DNA of 64,000 bases from Eretmocerus hayati (GCA_029851415.1 CM056742.1:110920246-110984245); one strand, 5' to 3'. Counted from the stretch's first letter, positions 1 to 12,137 are shown. Made by a program: numbers and translations. Notes: generated from the letters alone by a model not told the origin.

Positions 1-1083
1 TGGGTCAATTTCAGCAGGGTGTGTTCCGTGAATCGGTGGTCTATTCGGATATTTCAAATACGAATAAGGGCACGAAAAATTAGCGGCATACTGCTGGTGC
101 AGCCAAATTACGGTATTAGCGCGAGCAGCGCGGCGCGCGCAGCTCATCTAGCACGAGGTTGTAGAGTCAGCCATGGATTCGGAAACCTCGCTGAGAGTAT
201 GAGAGTATCCTGTAACTTTTTGATTCTGCATCTCCGAATTTCGATTCACGGATACTGCCGGTGCTTTAACAATTGAAATTTCTATCGTTTCTAATGGGGG
301 ATCCGACAAGATTTCCACGACACGATAGGTTCTTTCGTAATCTGATCTTTTATTGTTGTACTCAGCCTGTGGTGTTCCTCGCGTACCCTGATTGGCTACA
401 TCACTGTCTGTGTGTACGCTCATCAGATCGGTTTCAGGCTAAGCCGGTTGAAGCGTTACGAGCGGCTTCTGCCATGGCAGAATCTCCGATAGGCTAAGCA
501 GAGGGTGTAAATTCTTGATGCCCCGGGATTCTCCCATTTTCATGTACACTCTCCGAGGCCTTTTTCGTTTTTCCGTTTTCCGACTAGCCCCTACATCTGA
601 TGTTGGTTCGATTATTTGCTCGGATAATCGCTTTTTGTTTAGCATATTGTCTGTATCGGATTCGTCGTGGTCAGAAATTTTTGATCGTTCGGCTCCTGCC
701 AATTTCATCGCTCGCGTTTTCAAAACGCGTTCTCGAGGCTTATCTTTGTAACAGGTTGGATCTTCGGCCTCTTGCTTGTCAGCTAACGCGTAGAGTCCTC
801 TGCATAGGAGTTCCGGGTCTACTTTGCCTTCTCTCATAACAGGATTTCGGGATAACGCATCAGCTGCACCGTTTTCTTTACCTCTCCGGAAAATTATCCC
901 CAAATTATACCCACGCAACTGCGCTTCCAACCGTCCAAACCTCATATCTATATTTGCCGATTCATGTGCATGACGTAGCGGTTCGTGAACGGTGACTACT
1001 GTGGATTCACGACCATACAAGTACGGGCGGAAGTTTTTTTTGCGAGAACAATTGCATATAATTCTTTGTCGAACGTGAGCCAC
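1..1083 (-). pseudogene. RNase H and post-RNase H linker of copy A
   Basis: The 1083-439 reading frame contains the RNase H stretch PYLYGRESTVVTVHEPLRHA followed by GYNLGIIFRRGKENGAADAL and SRNPV, the usual end of a Ty3/gypsy RNase H domain. The catalytic Asp of the T-DH motif is changed (TVHE instead of TDHE), so the enzyme is probably dead even without the frameshifts. After RNase H the frame runs into a charged linker (KRKRPRR), and another frame at 423-148 seems to continue it. In copy B the corresponding linker leads into an OTU-like domain and then integrase, so the missing part lies to the left of the window. Confidence 0.75.
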
Positions 1084-1202
1084 TACAGCTGAGAGCTTTC
1101 AAGGGTTTTCGATGCATGAGCTACCGGCCTACCATTGTTTAATTCACCGAGACTCAGAATAGCTCCCACGCTATGATCACTCGCGTCACAGCTCACGATC
1201 GA

Positions 1203-2254
1203 CTACGCTTTCTCTGAAGAATCTGGCGCGGCCAAAAATGAGTCACTGCACGATACGTCACTCAGCTCTTCAGAAGCGTGTTGTTCTTCGACGATCCACC
1301 TGAAAGGTTCATCTTTTCTCGTAAGTCTTGTGAGAGGGTACGCAATTTTCACGTAATTTTTTATGAAACGCCTATAATATCCCGTTATATCCAGGAATTG
1401 CGTCACCTTAAGGACGTTTTTGGCGGAGCCGAATATTCGCGAACTGCTTAAAGCTTTTCGGGATTAGGTTTGATTTGCCCTTTATCAACGGCATGCCCTC
1501 AGACCTTCACTTCGCGTCGTAAAAACTGACACTTTTTAGGAGAATTTGTCAAGTTTGCTTCCGTGTTTCTTTGCATGAATTGTTTGGATTCTTCTTCGTG
1601 AACCCCCGAATTTCCCGCCTAGATATGAATATCGTCGCAATAAATCGCAATTTGGTCCGGTGTAAGGCCAATAAACGCCATAAACGTAGCCTCATTGAAG
1701 GTGTCTCCAGCACCTTGCATCCCTTGAGCTATTCGATGGAATTCCCAATGGCCGTTAGGGGCGGAAAACTCCTGAATTTCCTCGAATCCGGGTGCATCTT
1801 TTACCTCAAAGTCTTTGTCTGGTGACTTTCGGACCATAAAACAATTTGATCTCCAAGGAGATCTGGATGGCCCGATCACTCCCAAGTCGCGCAGTTTTTC
1901 AATTTCTCCGATCATTATGGTTCTCATGGTCGGAGGTGATCGATATCTTTTACACTTCATCAGCTTTCCCGACTTCGATTTTATTCCATGTTGGATCGAA
2001 TGCGTTGCTGGAAGAAGCTCGCCTTCGAGACCGCATCTCTACGGATTGATGCTCAGCATCCTGCGCACATGGTGTATCTCCTTTTTATCTAAACAGCTTA
2101 CGTCTACGAGTTTCATAAGCATCTCGACGCGCTTCGCTATCACTCTCCTGCGTTCACGCTCGCTCTGCTTACTTTCATTCGTAGCGCTCGGTTTCTCAGA
2201 AGGTGACTCAGCCATCCTAGCTTCATTCTCGAAAAGCCTACGAATACGGCACAC
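1203..2254 (-). pseudogene. Reverse transcriptase fragments of copy A
   Basis: Three minus-strand pieces line up with the RT of copy B. At 2254-2039 is the region before the fingers (MLMKLVDVSC, then MLSINP). At 1960-1619 is the fingers/palm piece with SPWRSNCFMVRKSPDK and a catalytic box YCDD near 1630. At 1406-1203 is the connection with GYYRRFIKNYVKIAYPLTRL. The segment that normally holds the first catalytic Asp is missing from the 1960-1619 frame, where the reading jumps from SPDKDFEVK to a short unrelated run, so a deletion is likely. Replaces template-copying function only as a relic. Confidence 0.78.
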
Positions 2255-2495
2255 CGTGTCGTCCTCGTCGACACGATTTCGTTCGTCATTGCTCCAAGGT
2301 ACAACTCTCTCAAACTTTCTCAGTTCGACCTCGAGTATATCAATAGATATTGGATTGTTCGTGCAATTCAGTACTTCAGCATAAGCATATCCATTATCAT
2401 TTTTTGTGATTCAATTACCGAGAAGTGTACCTTTTTCAGATGTGTGAGGGGGACCCAGCCCTCTTTTACGCCATTTAGGATCTTGATTTCAACAA

Positions 2496-3094
2496 TTAGA
2501 CACATATTCGGTGGTAGCCTAATTTTCTCTTTTTGCACAAAGGGAATTGAGAAATTGTCGAATTCTCAGCAGCGGGCTTTGGGGTTGAGTTTACCTCCAA
2601 ATTCAAATGAAAAATCCCACCTATCAGCCCATCGCATTCTAGCGAGATGCTATCGGGGACTACATGAAACTGCCAACGCATGCTATCATTATTCATATCG
2701 ATTGTTCCCTTTGATCTAAATTCCCCTTTGGCTACCCCACTCATGCTCAAACATCCATTTCATCGATGGATTCAAGATCCTCGACTTTGCTTCCTTTAAT
2801 ATTGCACACATCTGCTCCGGAATCAAAGGATAGTCTAGCTTTCTCATTCACAAACTCACGGCTTCGGGAATCTGATACTGGAGGCATTTTTGCCGTTTTC
2901 AAAAATTTGACAGACGTTTTGTGAATTCTCACTTGGGGCAATGACGACTCTTTGACAGTTGACTGATCTTCATTCATTATTCTTAGTCTCGAATCATCAT
3001 CAGTGTATGAACTTTCATCCAACGAAGAATCAAGAGATGGCTCCGTTTTATCTATAGAGCTACAAGCTGACAAGATCGCGTCATCAATGCACAC
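2496..3094 (-). pseudogene. Aspartic protease (retropepsin) of copy A
   Basis: The frame at 3094-2747 carries SFDSGADVCNIKGSKV, a retropepsin active site of the DSGA type. The next frame, 2750-2496, continues with GVAKGEFRSKGTIDM and LECDGLIGG, which match the C-terminal half of the copy B protease (GMAKGEFMS, LDCDGLVGW). The two halves are in different frames, so the gene is broken near 2748. In the element this enzyme would process Gag and Pol. It sits between the gag zinc knuckles and RT, as expected. Confidence 0.72.
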
Positions 3095-3120
3095 GGCGTC
3101 TGAGGACTGCGACGGGTGAT

Positions 3121-5435
3121 CTATGAGTTTGAAGATTCACTAGCATTGCTTCGGTCTTGGAGTTGAGCTGGAGGTCGTGCGCTAACCGTTCGGTTGGGGA
3201 CCTGGTTGTGAGTACTCGATTGATTTGCTGTATTCGAATTACTGTTGTCTTGATCGCTCGCGTCTCCCATCTGACGATTGGCGCTGTAAAATCTACCCCC
3301 TCCCCTACCTCGACCGCGATGTCCACCTCGTCCTCGATATGGTCGATGATTAATATAAACGCTCTTACGATTCATGTCTTCGGTGAATTCAGGGCATCTC
3401 TGCAGTTCGTGTCAGCGTAATCCACAATATTGACAAAGTCTTTCGTCATCGCGTTTCTTGACACAGTGGTCTACATCATGTCCAATTTTGTCACAGTGTG
3501 TGCAAGTTACGCGGGCATTGACTACACGGACGTTTGATTGATCAATGCGAGAGCCTGCAACATTTGCTGGCTACGCTACCATAGTCTCAGATACATACGA
3601 GCGTCGTCTCAGTTCATCTTCTTGCGCGAATTTTATTGCTTCACGAACGTTGGCTGGCTTATGCATAAGAACGAGTGGCTCGAGAAGGGATCCCGTACCT
3701 ACAGCAAATCTGCTGAGTGCGGTTTTTCCTACATCTCGACGTCTTGACTCCTTATCATTACTCGTATAGTCCGGTGTAGAGTTGGCGATGAAGGTGAATT
3801 TATTTTGGATCGACTGACTTTGCGGACCATACTCTTCTAATGTTTCGTTGGTTTCTTAGCGCATCTAACGAGTTCTGAAATCATATCATCCGCTGATCCG
3901 ACAATCGTGTATTGTTTTTCAAGATCAACTGAAAATTGTTCAAGTGTAGCGTAACTTGAAATAGTTGGTTCAAAAAGTTCCTTAGCTTTGTCTTTCAATC
4001 TCCCAACTAACCCGTACAAGATTGTGTTTCCTTCACTTGGGTTGCATTTTTGAGTGATAGCTCTTGCCATTGCGCAAAATGGAGCTAGGCGATATCGGGT
4101 TCCGTCGAAGTCCTGTATGATTTCTTTCATCGCGTCATATGATTGATCGGTATCATAATTTGAACTTTGTATCGGGGCTCTCACATTTGATGTAAATCGA
4201 CACTGATTATTCGGATGTGCATGTTCATAATTTTGCTGATAAGGATTGTAACCTGTGGTTGAGTGATTGATATCGCCATGCAAGTACGGTATGGAATCTC
4301 TATGGCTTTGAAAGTATGCATGGCCCGATTTGCGTTGTTTTGCGTCATACGAATCAAAATTTCTATCGAATCTCTTGTCAGTTCATTGCATTTGCTCAAA
4401 ATAATACTGCTGAGGATGATGTGATGTGTGTGGTGGCGCTATGTTATTTGAAGTGTGACGTCCCTGAATCCGATACACTTGACTGTTCTACGTTAGTCTA
4501 TCGTCGATTATCCAATGGGGTTCCATTCTATCAGCCGGTCTCAGATGCGGTATATCCAGTTGCGGTTGTGAATGAGTAGTCAGCCCGAATATCGCCTTGC
4601 GCGATACACGTTCTCGAGGCCTTTCCTTGGCGAGATTGATTCGAGTCCCTGGGTGCACGGGATCGATGCGACAATATTCTGGGTGTACGCCATTCGCTGA
4701 TATCTGAATCTCGTTCACTGCTCACGCTGTTGGTACTTCGCGATGATTTTCGCTCGACAATATCCCGCTATCTTGTGACAATGGCTGGGTGTGTATGCTA
4801 TTCTGACTTTCACGCCACATTTGATGCGCTTGCGGATTTTCTCGCATGGATTGTTGGAATTCGGTTTCCTGAGTGGTTGTACTTAATTCATCTCTCGCGG
4901 TTACAGTTTTATTTGCCATACTATTCGCGCGTATGTTCGGTGGTTGATTATTAATAAAATTTGGATTTTGAGTCTCCAAGATCTCCCAAGGTGTTCTTTG
5001 CTGAATCGGATGTCCACCCGCGTGCCCGTGCGCTTGCGACATTTGATGAATATTTGTCGGTCCGATGATTCTCGGCAAATTGTTAGCATGGTTCTGCTGT
5101 CGGATGTATTGATATTCTCCCTGTGCTTGTATACGATGCGGTTGATTCTCATTTAGAATGATGAAGAATTCCTCACCAGGAAAATCTCTACTTTCTATAC
5201 GGTCATTCACAACTCGTGGATTTCGCGTTTGGAAATTTTCGATCCGACAATGATAAATACTACTGTCATCCCCGAGTACCTTGGCACGCAATTCAAAAAT
5301 ATTGTGCAGATTCGTTCGACTTTTTGTCGCTGTTACTCGATCACCCGCGGGCCTTAGTGGAGAGTCCTCCGAAACTTCTTGCTGCTCTCGCCAACCCATG
5401 TTACCGTCATAGCGTTGATCCGCATTTTCCAGCAA
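3121..5435 (-). pseudogene. Gag remnants of copy A with CCHC knuckles
   Basis: Three regions remain. A Gln/Asn-rich N-terminal part lies at 5435-4722. A capsid-like part lies at 4283-3837 (APFCAMARAITQKC, then LKDKAKELFEP and DLEKQYT), which aligns with copy B gag. A nucleocapsid region lies around 3530-3365, where the minus strand reads CTHCDKIGHDVDHC, a perfect C-x2-C-x4-H-x4-C zinc knuckle. A second knuckle (CQYCGLR, then a stop, then HELQRC) follows. A Gly/Arg-rich tail follows at 3375-3121. The stop inside the second knuckle and several frame changes show it is not functional. Confidence 0.72.
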
Positions 5436-6090
5436 AGCCGGTCTAACGCTTACTCGATCACCGTTTGGAATGGGACATACCTCACATTCGTGTCATATCC
5501 GAATGCTCCATCACGGTTCTTGTCATCAGAGTGTATCATTGGATTACCACCTCTTTGGTTTCCTTTCTTCGGCTACTGGTCCACCTATAGGTGAACCTGC
5601 TCCTCTCCCAGAAGGCGAGTGAGACTTTGTTTCTCTCTTTGCTTCAACACCTTGGGGGAGAAGAGACTCTTCGCTTTTATTTCCAAGAAAAAGTTCCATT
5701 ACGAATTTTCTCCACCAAAGAAAACGAAAAATCAGTGAGCAGCGGACTGACTTTATTGCGATATTTAATCGGTAAGAGATGGTATTTACGCTTGGAAGAT
5801 GGACACGATGACGATGATCGTTGATATTTGCATCCTCCGGATGGGTTGACTGCAAAGAAGGTGATTTTCTTCTCCTCGCCCGAACGAACTCCCTCATACG
5901 GCAGCTGATGTTGTGCTGATGAACCTTGCTGTTGTTCGTTCTGCTCCGCTGTTGATGATCTGGTGGGTTCCTGGTCACACTTGTCAGGAGAACTTCTCCG
6001 TAGGACGATTTCATTTGCGAAAAATATTTTCCTACACAGGATTTTTCGCTTCCATACCTAGCATCAGAAAGCGTGTTACGTGGGAAAGGG
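5436..6090 (-). other. Probable 5' leader side of copy A
   Basis: An open minus-strand frame at 6014-5544 is rich in Arg, Ser and His and matches no domain I know. It lies upstream of gag in the element's orientation, so leader or LTR-proximal sequence is the simplest reading. I could not identify a primer-binding site or a TG...CA LTR end here. Confidence 0.3.
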
Positions 6091-6152
6091 GGTGACTCTA
6101 ATGAATCACAACCGAGTATCTGAATGTGAAATTGATATGGGGGGGGGATACT

Positions 6153-6153
<1 letters not shown>

Positions 6154-6192
<39 letters not shown>
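6154..6192. repeat. (GA)n microsatellite
   Basis: Uninterrupted GA dinucleotides, directly followed by ATTGATTGACTGATTGATTA, a short four-base-type tail that reads as (AATC)-like on the minus strand. This is where the 3' end of the neighbouring minus-strand LINE fragment would be, so the tail may be that LINE's simple-repeat terminus. Confidence 0.95.
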
Positions 6193-6196
<4 letters not shown>

Positions 6197-6876
6197 ATTG
6201 ACTGATTGATTAACCGTTCATTATGCCGTGGACTTCAAGTCCGTAAGGCAACAAGCAATATAAAGGAGCACATATACTTCAAATCTATTCACAAGACATT
6301 ATCAATATATTGAATAAAATGAACAACGTGTCGAATTACAGCATAAACAATCAATTGATTCGGTAAACACACATGTATATATCCCACACTGCGCTGAGTA
6401 ACAATGTAAAACATTTATCTATATGGCTAAGCTCTGAAAAACGAATGACTGTTCTTACATGGCATCTTTTTCATACAAATACTTAGACAAAGCTGCTTTG
6501 AGAGCTTCTAGAGGAATCATCAATCTAACGTTTACTGAAATAGCGTCTCAAGCTCTTAATGTCGTGAGAAAATAAGAATTATTGTACGCTGTCGTGCGTG
6601 CCAAGGGAATTTGGACTCTCGAAGACTGAACTCTTTCTGAGCGACGCACTGTGTCGTCAAGTTGCTTGAAAAGCTCGTTCAGATAACCTGGCTTTGACGA
6701 GGTGAATATCTTATAGGCCTGGACACATAAGAGGTATTCACGACGACTGGCTAGAGACATCCAGTGCAATCATTCATAATAGGGCTTTAGAGCTGCATCC
6801 CTGGGAGAACGGAAGATAAAACGAACGCACGTATTAAGCAGACGTTGTAATTTGGTAACTAGATAGCCTGACAAGT

Positions 6877-6880
<4 letters not shown>
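6193..6880 (-). pseudogene. C-terminal fragment of a LINE reverse transcriptase
   Basis: The minus strand reads LQRLLNTCVRFIF, then SPRDAALKPYY, a TGA stop, then LHWMSLASRREYLL, and later KPGYLNELF. This is the typical region after the RT palm and thumb in insect I/Jockey-group LINEs, where the pattern is LQR-QN-C-RYIF, RRD, L-SRR and P-YL--LF. The frame ends with EALKAALSKYLYEKDAM near 6455. The TGA replaces what is usually a Trp-containing stretch. The fragment is cut at its 5' side exactly at the GA run at 6881, and its 3' UTR runs to the GA run at 6192. It is a truncated dead copy of a family related to the LINE at 12138-16000. Confidence 0.7.

Positions 6881-6932
<52 letters not shown>
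6881..6932. repeat. (GA)n microsatellite at a LINE junction
   Basis: Fifty-two bases of GA repeat. It separates the minus-strand LINE tail (left) from the plus-strand R1-type LINE (right). The R1 ORF1 frame is open right up to and through the repeat, so the LINE 5' end lies in or at the repeat. Confidence 0.95.
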
Positions 6933-6935
<3 letters not shown>

Positions 6936-8570
6936 CCTCACCCCGAACAGCGGGAAGAGAAAGGGTCTGGGTGAGGAAGTAGATAAGCGAACGCTGAAGC
7001 AATCGAAGCTCACATTCTTGAGCCAAAAAGAGGAGAACGCGAAGGTTGCTGCAGAAGCGCAAGCGGCGGCAGACAAACTTATGAAGATCAACCTCGCGAT
7101 CAAGATCCAGCTTACGCAAGACAAGAACAAGGGAGACGATACCGCCGATTCCAGCTCGGACTCAGGGGACTCTAACACCACCACGGAGTCCCAGAAGTCA
7201 GAAGACACCCTGACACCCAAGGACTGTGACCGCGGACTCGAAAAAGGTCAAAAAACACCGGAGGATATGGACATCGATCGGTTCCCCACGCCTGAGAAGG
7301 CCAGTCGACAAAGAAGTGGAGACAAGGCCCTCGATCTAATGGAAGGATGGAGGGACTTGAAAATGTGCCGAGAACAGATGGAGGAGAAGACTCATCTTCT
7401 CCTCGACCACCGGAACTTGGTCATAGGGATAGCCGAGTCTGCCTCCAACATCCCAGAAGGAACTCAGGGCGACATGGAAGAGCTCAAGAAGATTGGCCAC
7501 GCTCCCGAAGGCCTACTTGCAGCAGACAAAGGGAAGAGAGCGGCTTTCGAGACCACACTTCTCGAAGCGGAGAAGACCCTAAAAATGAAGAGGAGTGCGC
7601 AGCCCTCTGGGCCAGCCGCGTCGGGAAGCGGCACACAGGGAAGGGGGCGAATAAATCGGAATCGCGACAAGGGAAACAGCACGATACGAAGAGGACGCGA
7701 CGCGGACATCCATCGGGAACCCTTGAAACACCGCGCTCGACATCGACTCCTAATAGGCCCAAGCAGGACGGGCCTTGGCAGGAAGTGGTCTCTGAGAGAA
7801 ATACAAAGAGGGCAAAGAAAAGCGGTCGATCAAGTGACACCGCTGGAAAGAAGGCAAAGATGAAGCCAAGAAGAGCGAAATCCGACGCCGTTCTCGTCAC
7901 GGCAAACCAAGGTGGGCTGAGCTACGCAGATATGCTGCGCAAGATAAAGACGGATGACCTTAATGAAGAAGTGGGCTCTAAAGTCACGGGCATCCGCAAG
8001 ACACAGGAAGGACAAATCCTCATTGAACTGAGGAAGGGCACCGACGCTGCAGCCATCAAAGCGGCTCTGACACCAGTCGTCGGGCAAGAAGGGGCCGTCC
8101 ACTGCCTCGCAAATAGCATGACCCTCGAGGTTCTCGGAGTCGACTACAATGTCGACAAAACTAAAGTGCAGAAGGACCTCGCGAAGGCCCTACCAGGAAA
8201 CTAGGATGGAGCCATAATAGTTAAGAGCCTGCGAAACGGCTCCCGAGGCACCCAAACAGCGGTTGTGTCCATCCCAGTGAGGCTCGCTCACCGCCTCCTG
8301 GACTGGAAAGAACCCAAGGTGGGATGGAGCAGAGTGAGAATCCGCGAGAAGGGAGGCATCCCACGCTGCTATAACTGCCTAGAGTATGGCCACAAGGCCT
8401 CAGGCTGCAAAAAAGAGAAGGCAGAGGAACGTCAACCGAAACTCTGCTTCCAGTGTGGTGAACCAGGACACCTCGCCGCTACCTGTAAAGAGAAACCAAA
8501 ATGCCTCAGCTGCGTGGCTATCGGAACCAAATCTGACCACAGGTCGGGCTCCAGCAACTGCACAGCCTAA
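6933..8570 (+). pseudogene. R1-type LINE ORF1 (Gag-like RNA-binding protein)
   Basis: The N-terminal part (frame of 7018-7863) is acidic and charged. Somewhere between about 7600 and 7750 the frame moves to that of 7347-8204, which carries SYADMLRKIKTDDLNEEV and the following RRM-like domain typical of R1/TRAS ORF1. A TAG at 8202-8204 interrupts it, and the same frame resumes to 8570 with CYNCLEYGHKASGC, CFQCGEPGHLAATC and a third knuckle CLSCVAIGTKSDHRSGSSNC. Three CCHC motifs in this order are the hallmark of R1-clade ORF1, which packages element RNA. The first in-frame ATG is at 7081; the frame is open upstream into the GA repeat. Confidence 0.82.
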
Positions 8571-8613
8571 CAAAACGCGAGGGCGACATATAGACGCAGG
8601 GGGGGGGGAAGAA

Positions 8614-11600
8614 ATGGCTAACTTCATCCAAGCCAACCCCAGGAGAAGCGGGGACGCTTGTGACCTCCTACACACTGCCGCCAAAGGAGGGGGTATCGAT
8701 GTTCTGATCATCTCCGAACCGCCTCGGGAGCGCGAACTTTCCCGTTCCACATTCGATCACTGGGGGACCGCTGTAATTCAGATCACGAATCCCGCGATCC
8801 GCGAGACTGAACCAGCTGTTAGTGGCCGCGGTTATGCTCGAAAGACCATAGGGGGCACAGCTGTATACAGCTGCTACTACTCGCCGTCGCTCAAGACGCA
8901 CGAATTTGAAGACGAGCTCCACGACCTAGAAGAGGATGTGAGGCAATGGGGGGGGGCCAGTTATAATCGCGGGAGATTTCAACTCCAAGGAACCGACTTG
9001 GAGCGGGGGGCCGCGCGATAGACGGGGGGTAATACTCGCTGATGCCATGGAGGCATTGGGATTAGTGCTCGCGAACGAGACGGGGGTTATCACCTATTAC
9101 CGGCACGACACTCGGTCCCGGGAGGGAGGTTCATCATCGGTCCTCGACCTGACGTTCATGAGCCCGTCGCTCATGGGACGTATGACATCGTGGGAAGTTC
9201 TGGACACGGAAACACTGAGTGACCATCGACATATTCAGTTTCGACTTAGGACTGACGGACAGAGACAGACGACACGCAGACCGCGACCAACGGGGTGGCA
9301 GGTACGGAAGCTGGACGAGGGAAAATTCCGGGAATCGATAGAAACAGTCGAAGATCTCCCGATGAACTCCGCCTCGGACGAGGCCGTGGCGATGGTAATA
9401 TCCGCCATCACGAGAGCTTGCGACGCGTCGATGCCTCGCAGGACAACACCATATTTCTGGAGGAAACCAGAGTACTGGATCACCGATGAGATCAAGGCTC
9501 TCCGAAGAACGAGCAACAAGAAAAGGAGGACCGCATGGCGATCAAGGAAGCTGCAACGACCATCGCTGGCGGAAGATGACAGAGCGTACAAAGAAGCAAA
9601 GAAGGCTCTCGTTCTAGCCATCCGGAGGAGCAAAAAGAAGTGCTGGGGTGAACTGTGCGACATGGTTAACGAAGACCCCTGGGGCACGCCATATCGCGTG
9701 GTCATGTCAAAGGTCCGATCCCGGAGGGGCAACCCAGCACCGACCGATGCAGCAACATTGCGCACCATCGTGGAGGACCTCTTCCCAGCAGGAGAACCCA
9801 GATATACATTCCCTACGGAGAGCGAAGACCCCATCCCGCTCTTCACTATGTAAGAGCTACTCATAGCGGCGAAGAGAATGCCGAACGGCAAGGCCCCTGG
9901 CCTGGATGGCATCCCAAACGGGGCTCTGAAACTGGTCTTCAAATACAAGCCAGATCTACTCCTCGAACTCTTCAACATTTGTCTGAGCGCGGGAACTTTC
10001 CCGGACGAGTGGAAACGCCAGAAGCTGGTCCTGATACCTAAGGGTCAAGGAGGTCAACGCCCTCTCAGCATGCTCGACAATATCGGGAAAATGTACGAGA
10101 GGATGGTGCTCAACAGGGTGGAAAAAGCATACGAAGAAGGCGGTGGGCTATCACCAATGCAGTTCGGGTTCCGGAAGGGACGGAGCACTGTGCACGCGAT
10201 CGAGGCGGTCCAAGAACGGGTTCAAGCGTCGGTAGGGAACCCATACCAAGGAAGAGGAGGATTCTGTGCCATCATTGCGTTGGACATAAAGAACGCATTC
10301 AACTGCGCGAGCTGGGAGCGAGTCTATCAATCCCAAGCAGGTAAAGTGTCCCCCTATCTACTAGCCGTCACGAGTGACTACCTCCGGAACAGGACCCTCG
10401 TGTACGACACCGACGAGGGGCAAGAGATTCGGGTACTGTCCGCCGGAATCGGACAGGGATCGGTCTCCGGGCCGTTCAACTGGAACACCCAGTATGACAG
10501 CTTACTGTCTATCGAACTGCCAGAAGGAGTGATAATAGTGGCTTTCGCGGACGACGCGGGACTCATAGTATGGGCTGACAACGAGGAACTCTTGGGTAGA
10601 CGCGCGAACGAAGCGCTGGCCCGAGTCTACGAGTGGATGATTAGCAGGCTTCTGGAGCTCGCTGTCAAGAAGTGCGAAGCAATCGTGGTCACAAGGCGTA
10701 GGAAGTTTGACTTACCCCGGTTTCATATCAACGGGCAAGAGATTCCACGGAAGACAGAGCTGAAATACCTCGGTGTATGGCTCGACGACAAGTGGTCGTT
10801 CAAGAAGCACATCCAGGAAGCCGCCCAGAAGGCGAGCAAGGTCGGTGCGGCGCTCCAGCGGCTTATGCCGAATATCGGAGGACCCAAGGAAAAGAGGCGC
10901 GCACTTCTCAACACCGTCACTACCTCCATCATGCTGTACGGTGCACCCGTGTGGGGGAAGAGAGTAGAGAAGACCATCATCGAGAAGAGAATGGGGCCTG
11001 TCCACCGAAGAGCGGCCCTGAGGAGTATCCGTGCCTACCGCACTGTGTCAGGAGATGCGGCTTACGTATTGGCGAGTACTCCGCCCATCCACTTGCTCGT
11101 CGCGGAGCAAGTGAGGATCTGGGACCGCCAGAAAGTGATCGGAGCCGAACGAGTACTCACTCCGACGATGAAGGAGATCATTCGCGACAACGAGAAGGAA
11201 ACCACCCTCGAGCATTGGCAAACTGAGTGGGATTCGCCATTTGCGAACGGCAGATGGACGCACCGGCTGATCCGTGACGTAGCCAAGTGGGCGGAACGCA
11301 CCCACGGAGAGATGGACTACTGGACGACGCAGGCACTGAGCGATCATGGTTGCTTCGGTTCCTATCTAACCAGGTTCAAGAAGAGGACGACCCCAGCATG
11401 TCAGTCATGCGGGGACGAATGGGATGACGCCGAACATGCCCTGTTCAAGCGCAGCGACACCCGGAGAGAGCGCGCCGAGCTGGATGAATGGCTGGGTGCT
11501 CAACTAACACCTGAGAATCTCGTCCCGCACTTGCTCCGCAACCAGGAGACATGGGATAGACTCACCGGATACATCAAGCTGGTGATGACCCGCAAAGAGG

Positions 11601-11647
11601 AGAAAGAGAGGGAAGTAAGGCGCCTCGAAGCAGGCGAATTACAGTGA
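8614..11647 (+). pseudogene. R1-type LINE ORF2 (endonuclease and reverse transcriptase)
   Basis: ATG at 8614 begins MANFIQANPRRSGDACDLL, and DVLIISEPPRE follows, the start of an APE-like endonuclease. At a G-run near 8948-8956 the frame shifts, and the endonuclease continues with the catalytic motif GDFNSKEPTWSG and then SDHRHIQF. A TAA at 9851-9853 interrupts the linker, and the same frame then holds RT: NGKAPGLDGIPNGALK, QFGFRKGRSTVHAIEAV, ALDIKNAFN and the catalytic AFADDAGLIV. The C-terminal zinc-type motif CQSCGDEWDDAEHALF lacks its expected last Cys. Nicking by the endonuclease and target-primed copying by RT are the known roles of the family. One frameshift in a homopolymer and one stop are the only breaks. 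Confidence 0.88.
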
Positions 11648-12099
11648 CTCTGCCGATTGAAACAGAAGAGGCCCAAATGATTCCAGGAGGAATCTGATGC
11701 ACTGAAGAGGGAAGAAAGAAGAAAGAAGAAAGAGAGGGAACAATGAAGAATGAAGATAGAAGATGCCGACAAGTGGCCGAAGAGAGAAGATGGAGAAGAG
11801 GAACGCTCGCAATCGAGCGCGAGACATGCCGCTCATCCTGAAGTAATGCTCACGCGGTTCCGGGATGAGATGGTAGATGCAGGTGGATCTCCTTCTTGAT
11901 TGCCCGATGCCCTAGGTATCGGACATCGAGGGGAGAGGGATATTACACGGCCGGGCCCACCTCTCGGTGGGCCCCACCCAAACCCGTGTCCCGCCTGGTA
12001 TGGCCTGCGTGGGCTAAGCGTAGTCCGCGTAAGCTGAACCAGTCCGGTGTCTGGGGACGGATCCGAGGGATCCTGAGGCAGATTTTGCCCTCTAACCAC

Positions 12100-12137
<38 letters not shown>
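11648..12137 (+). other. LINE 3' UTR, terminal hairpin and poly(A)
   Basis: After ORF2 stops, a purine-rich stretch (11690-11760) is followed by a GC-rich part with a perfect 9-bp stem and 4-base loop: GGGCCCACC (11953-11961), TCTC, GGTGGGCCC (11966-11974). The element ends in 35 A residues at 12103-12137. A structured 3' UTR is what the RT of R1-type elements is known to recognise, so the hairpin may be part of that signal. Confidence 0.7.

Larger units (their letters stand above)
1..6090 (-). mobile_element. Decayed Ty3/gypsy-type LTR element, copy A
   Basis: Read on the minus strand, the order is gag (5435-3121), protease (3094-2496), reverse transcriptase (2254-1203) and RNase H (1083-439), the Ty3/gypsy order. 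Integrase would lie beyond the left edge of the window. Every domain is split by frameshifts or stops, so this is a dead copy. It is clearly related to the element at 27806-37150: both share the YCDD catalytic box, the DSGAD protease motif and the ADALSRNPV RNase H tail, but they are too diverged to be recent duplicates. I could not find LTRs; the right border near 6090 is only where recognisable leader sequence fades out. Confidence 0.8.
6933..12137 (+). mobile_element. R1-clade non-LTR retrotransposon (LINE), 5.2 kb
   Basis: Two overlapping-style reading regions (ORF1 with three zinc knuckles, ORF2 with an APE-type endonuclease, RT and a C-terminal Cys/His motif), a 490-bp 3' UTR and a 35-base poly(A) run make a classic R1/TRAS/SART-type LINE. 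The 5' border is the GA microsatellite at 6881-6932, and ORF1 has no ATG in frame before 7081, so the copy may be 5'-truncated. It carries a frameshift and a stop in each ORF and cannot be autonomous as written. Its 3' flank GAGATGATTGG is the 3' tail of the next LINE, so this element sits between two older LINE fragments. Confidence 0.88.

Noticed and set aside
6876..7220. Minus-strand frame rich in Ser-Leu repeats
   Set aside because: It is the translation of the GA microsatellite (CT on the other strand).
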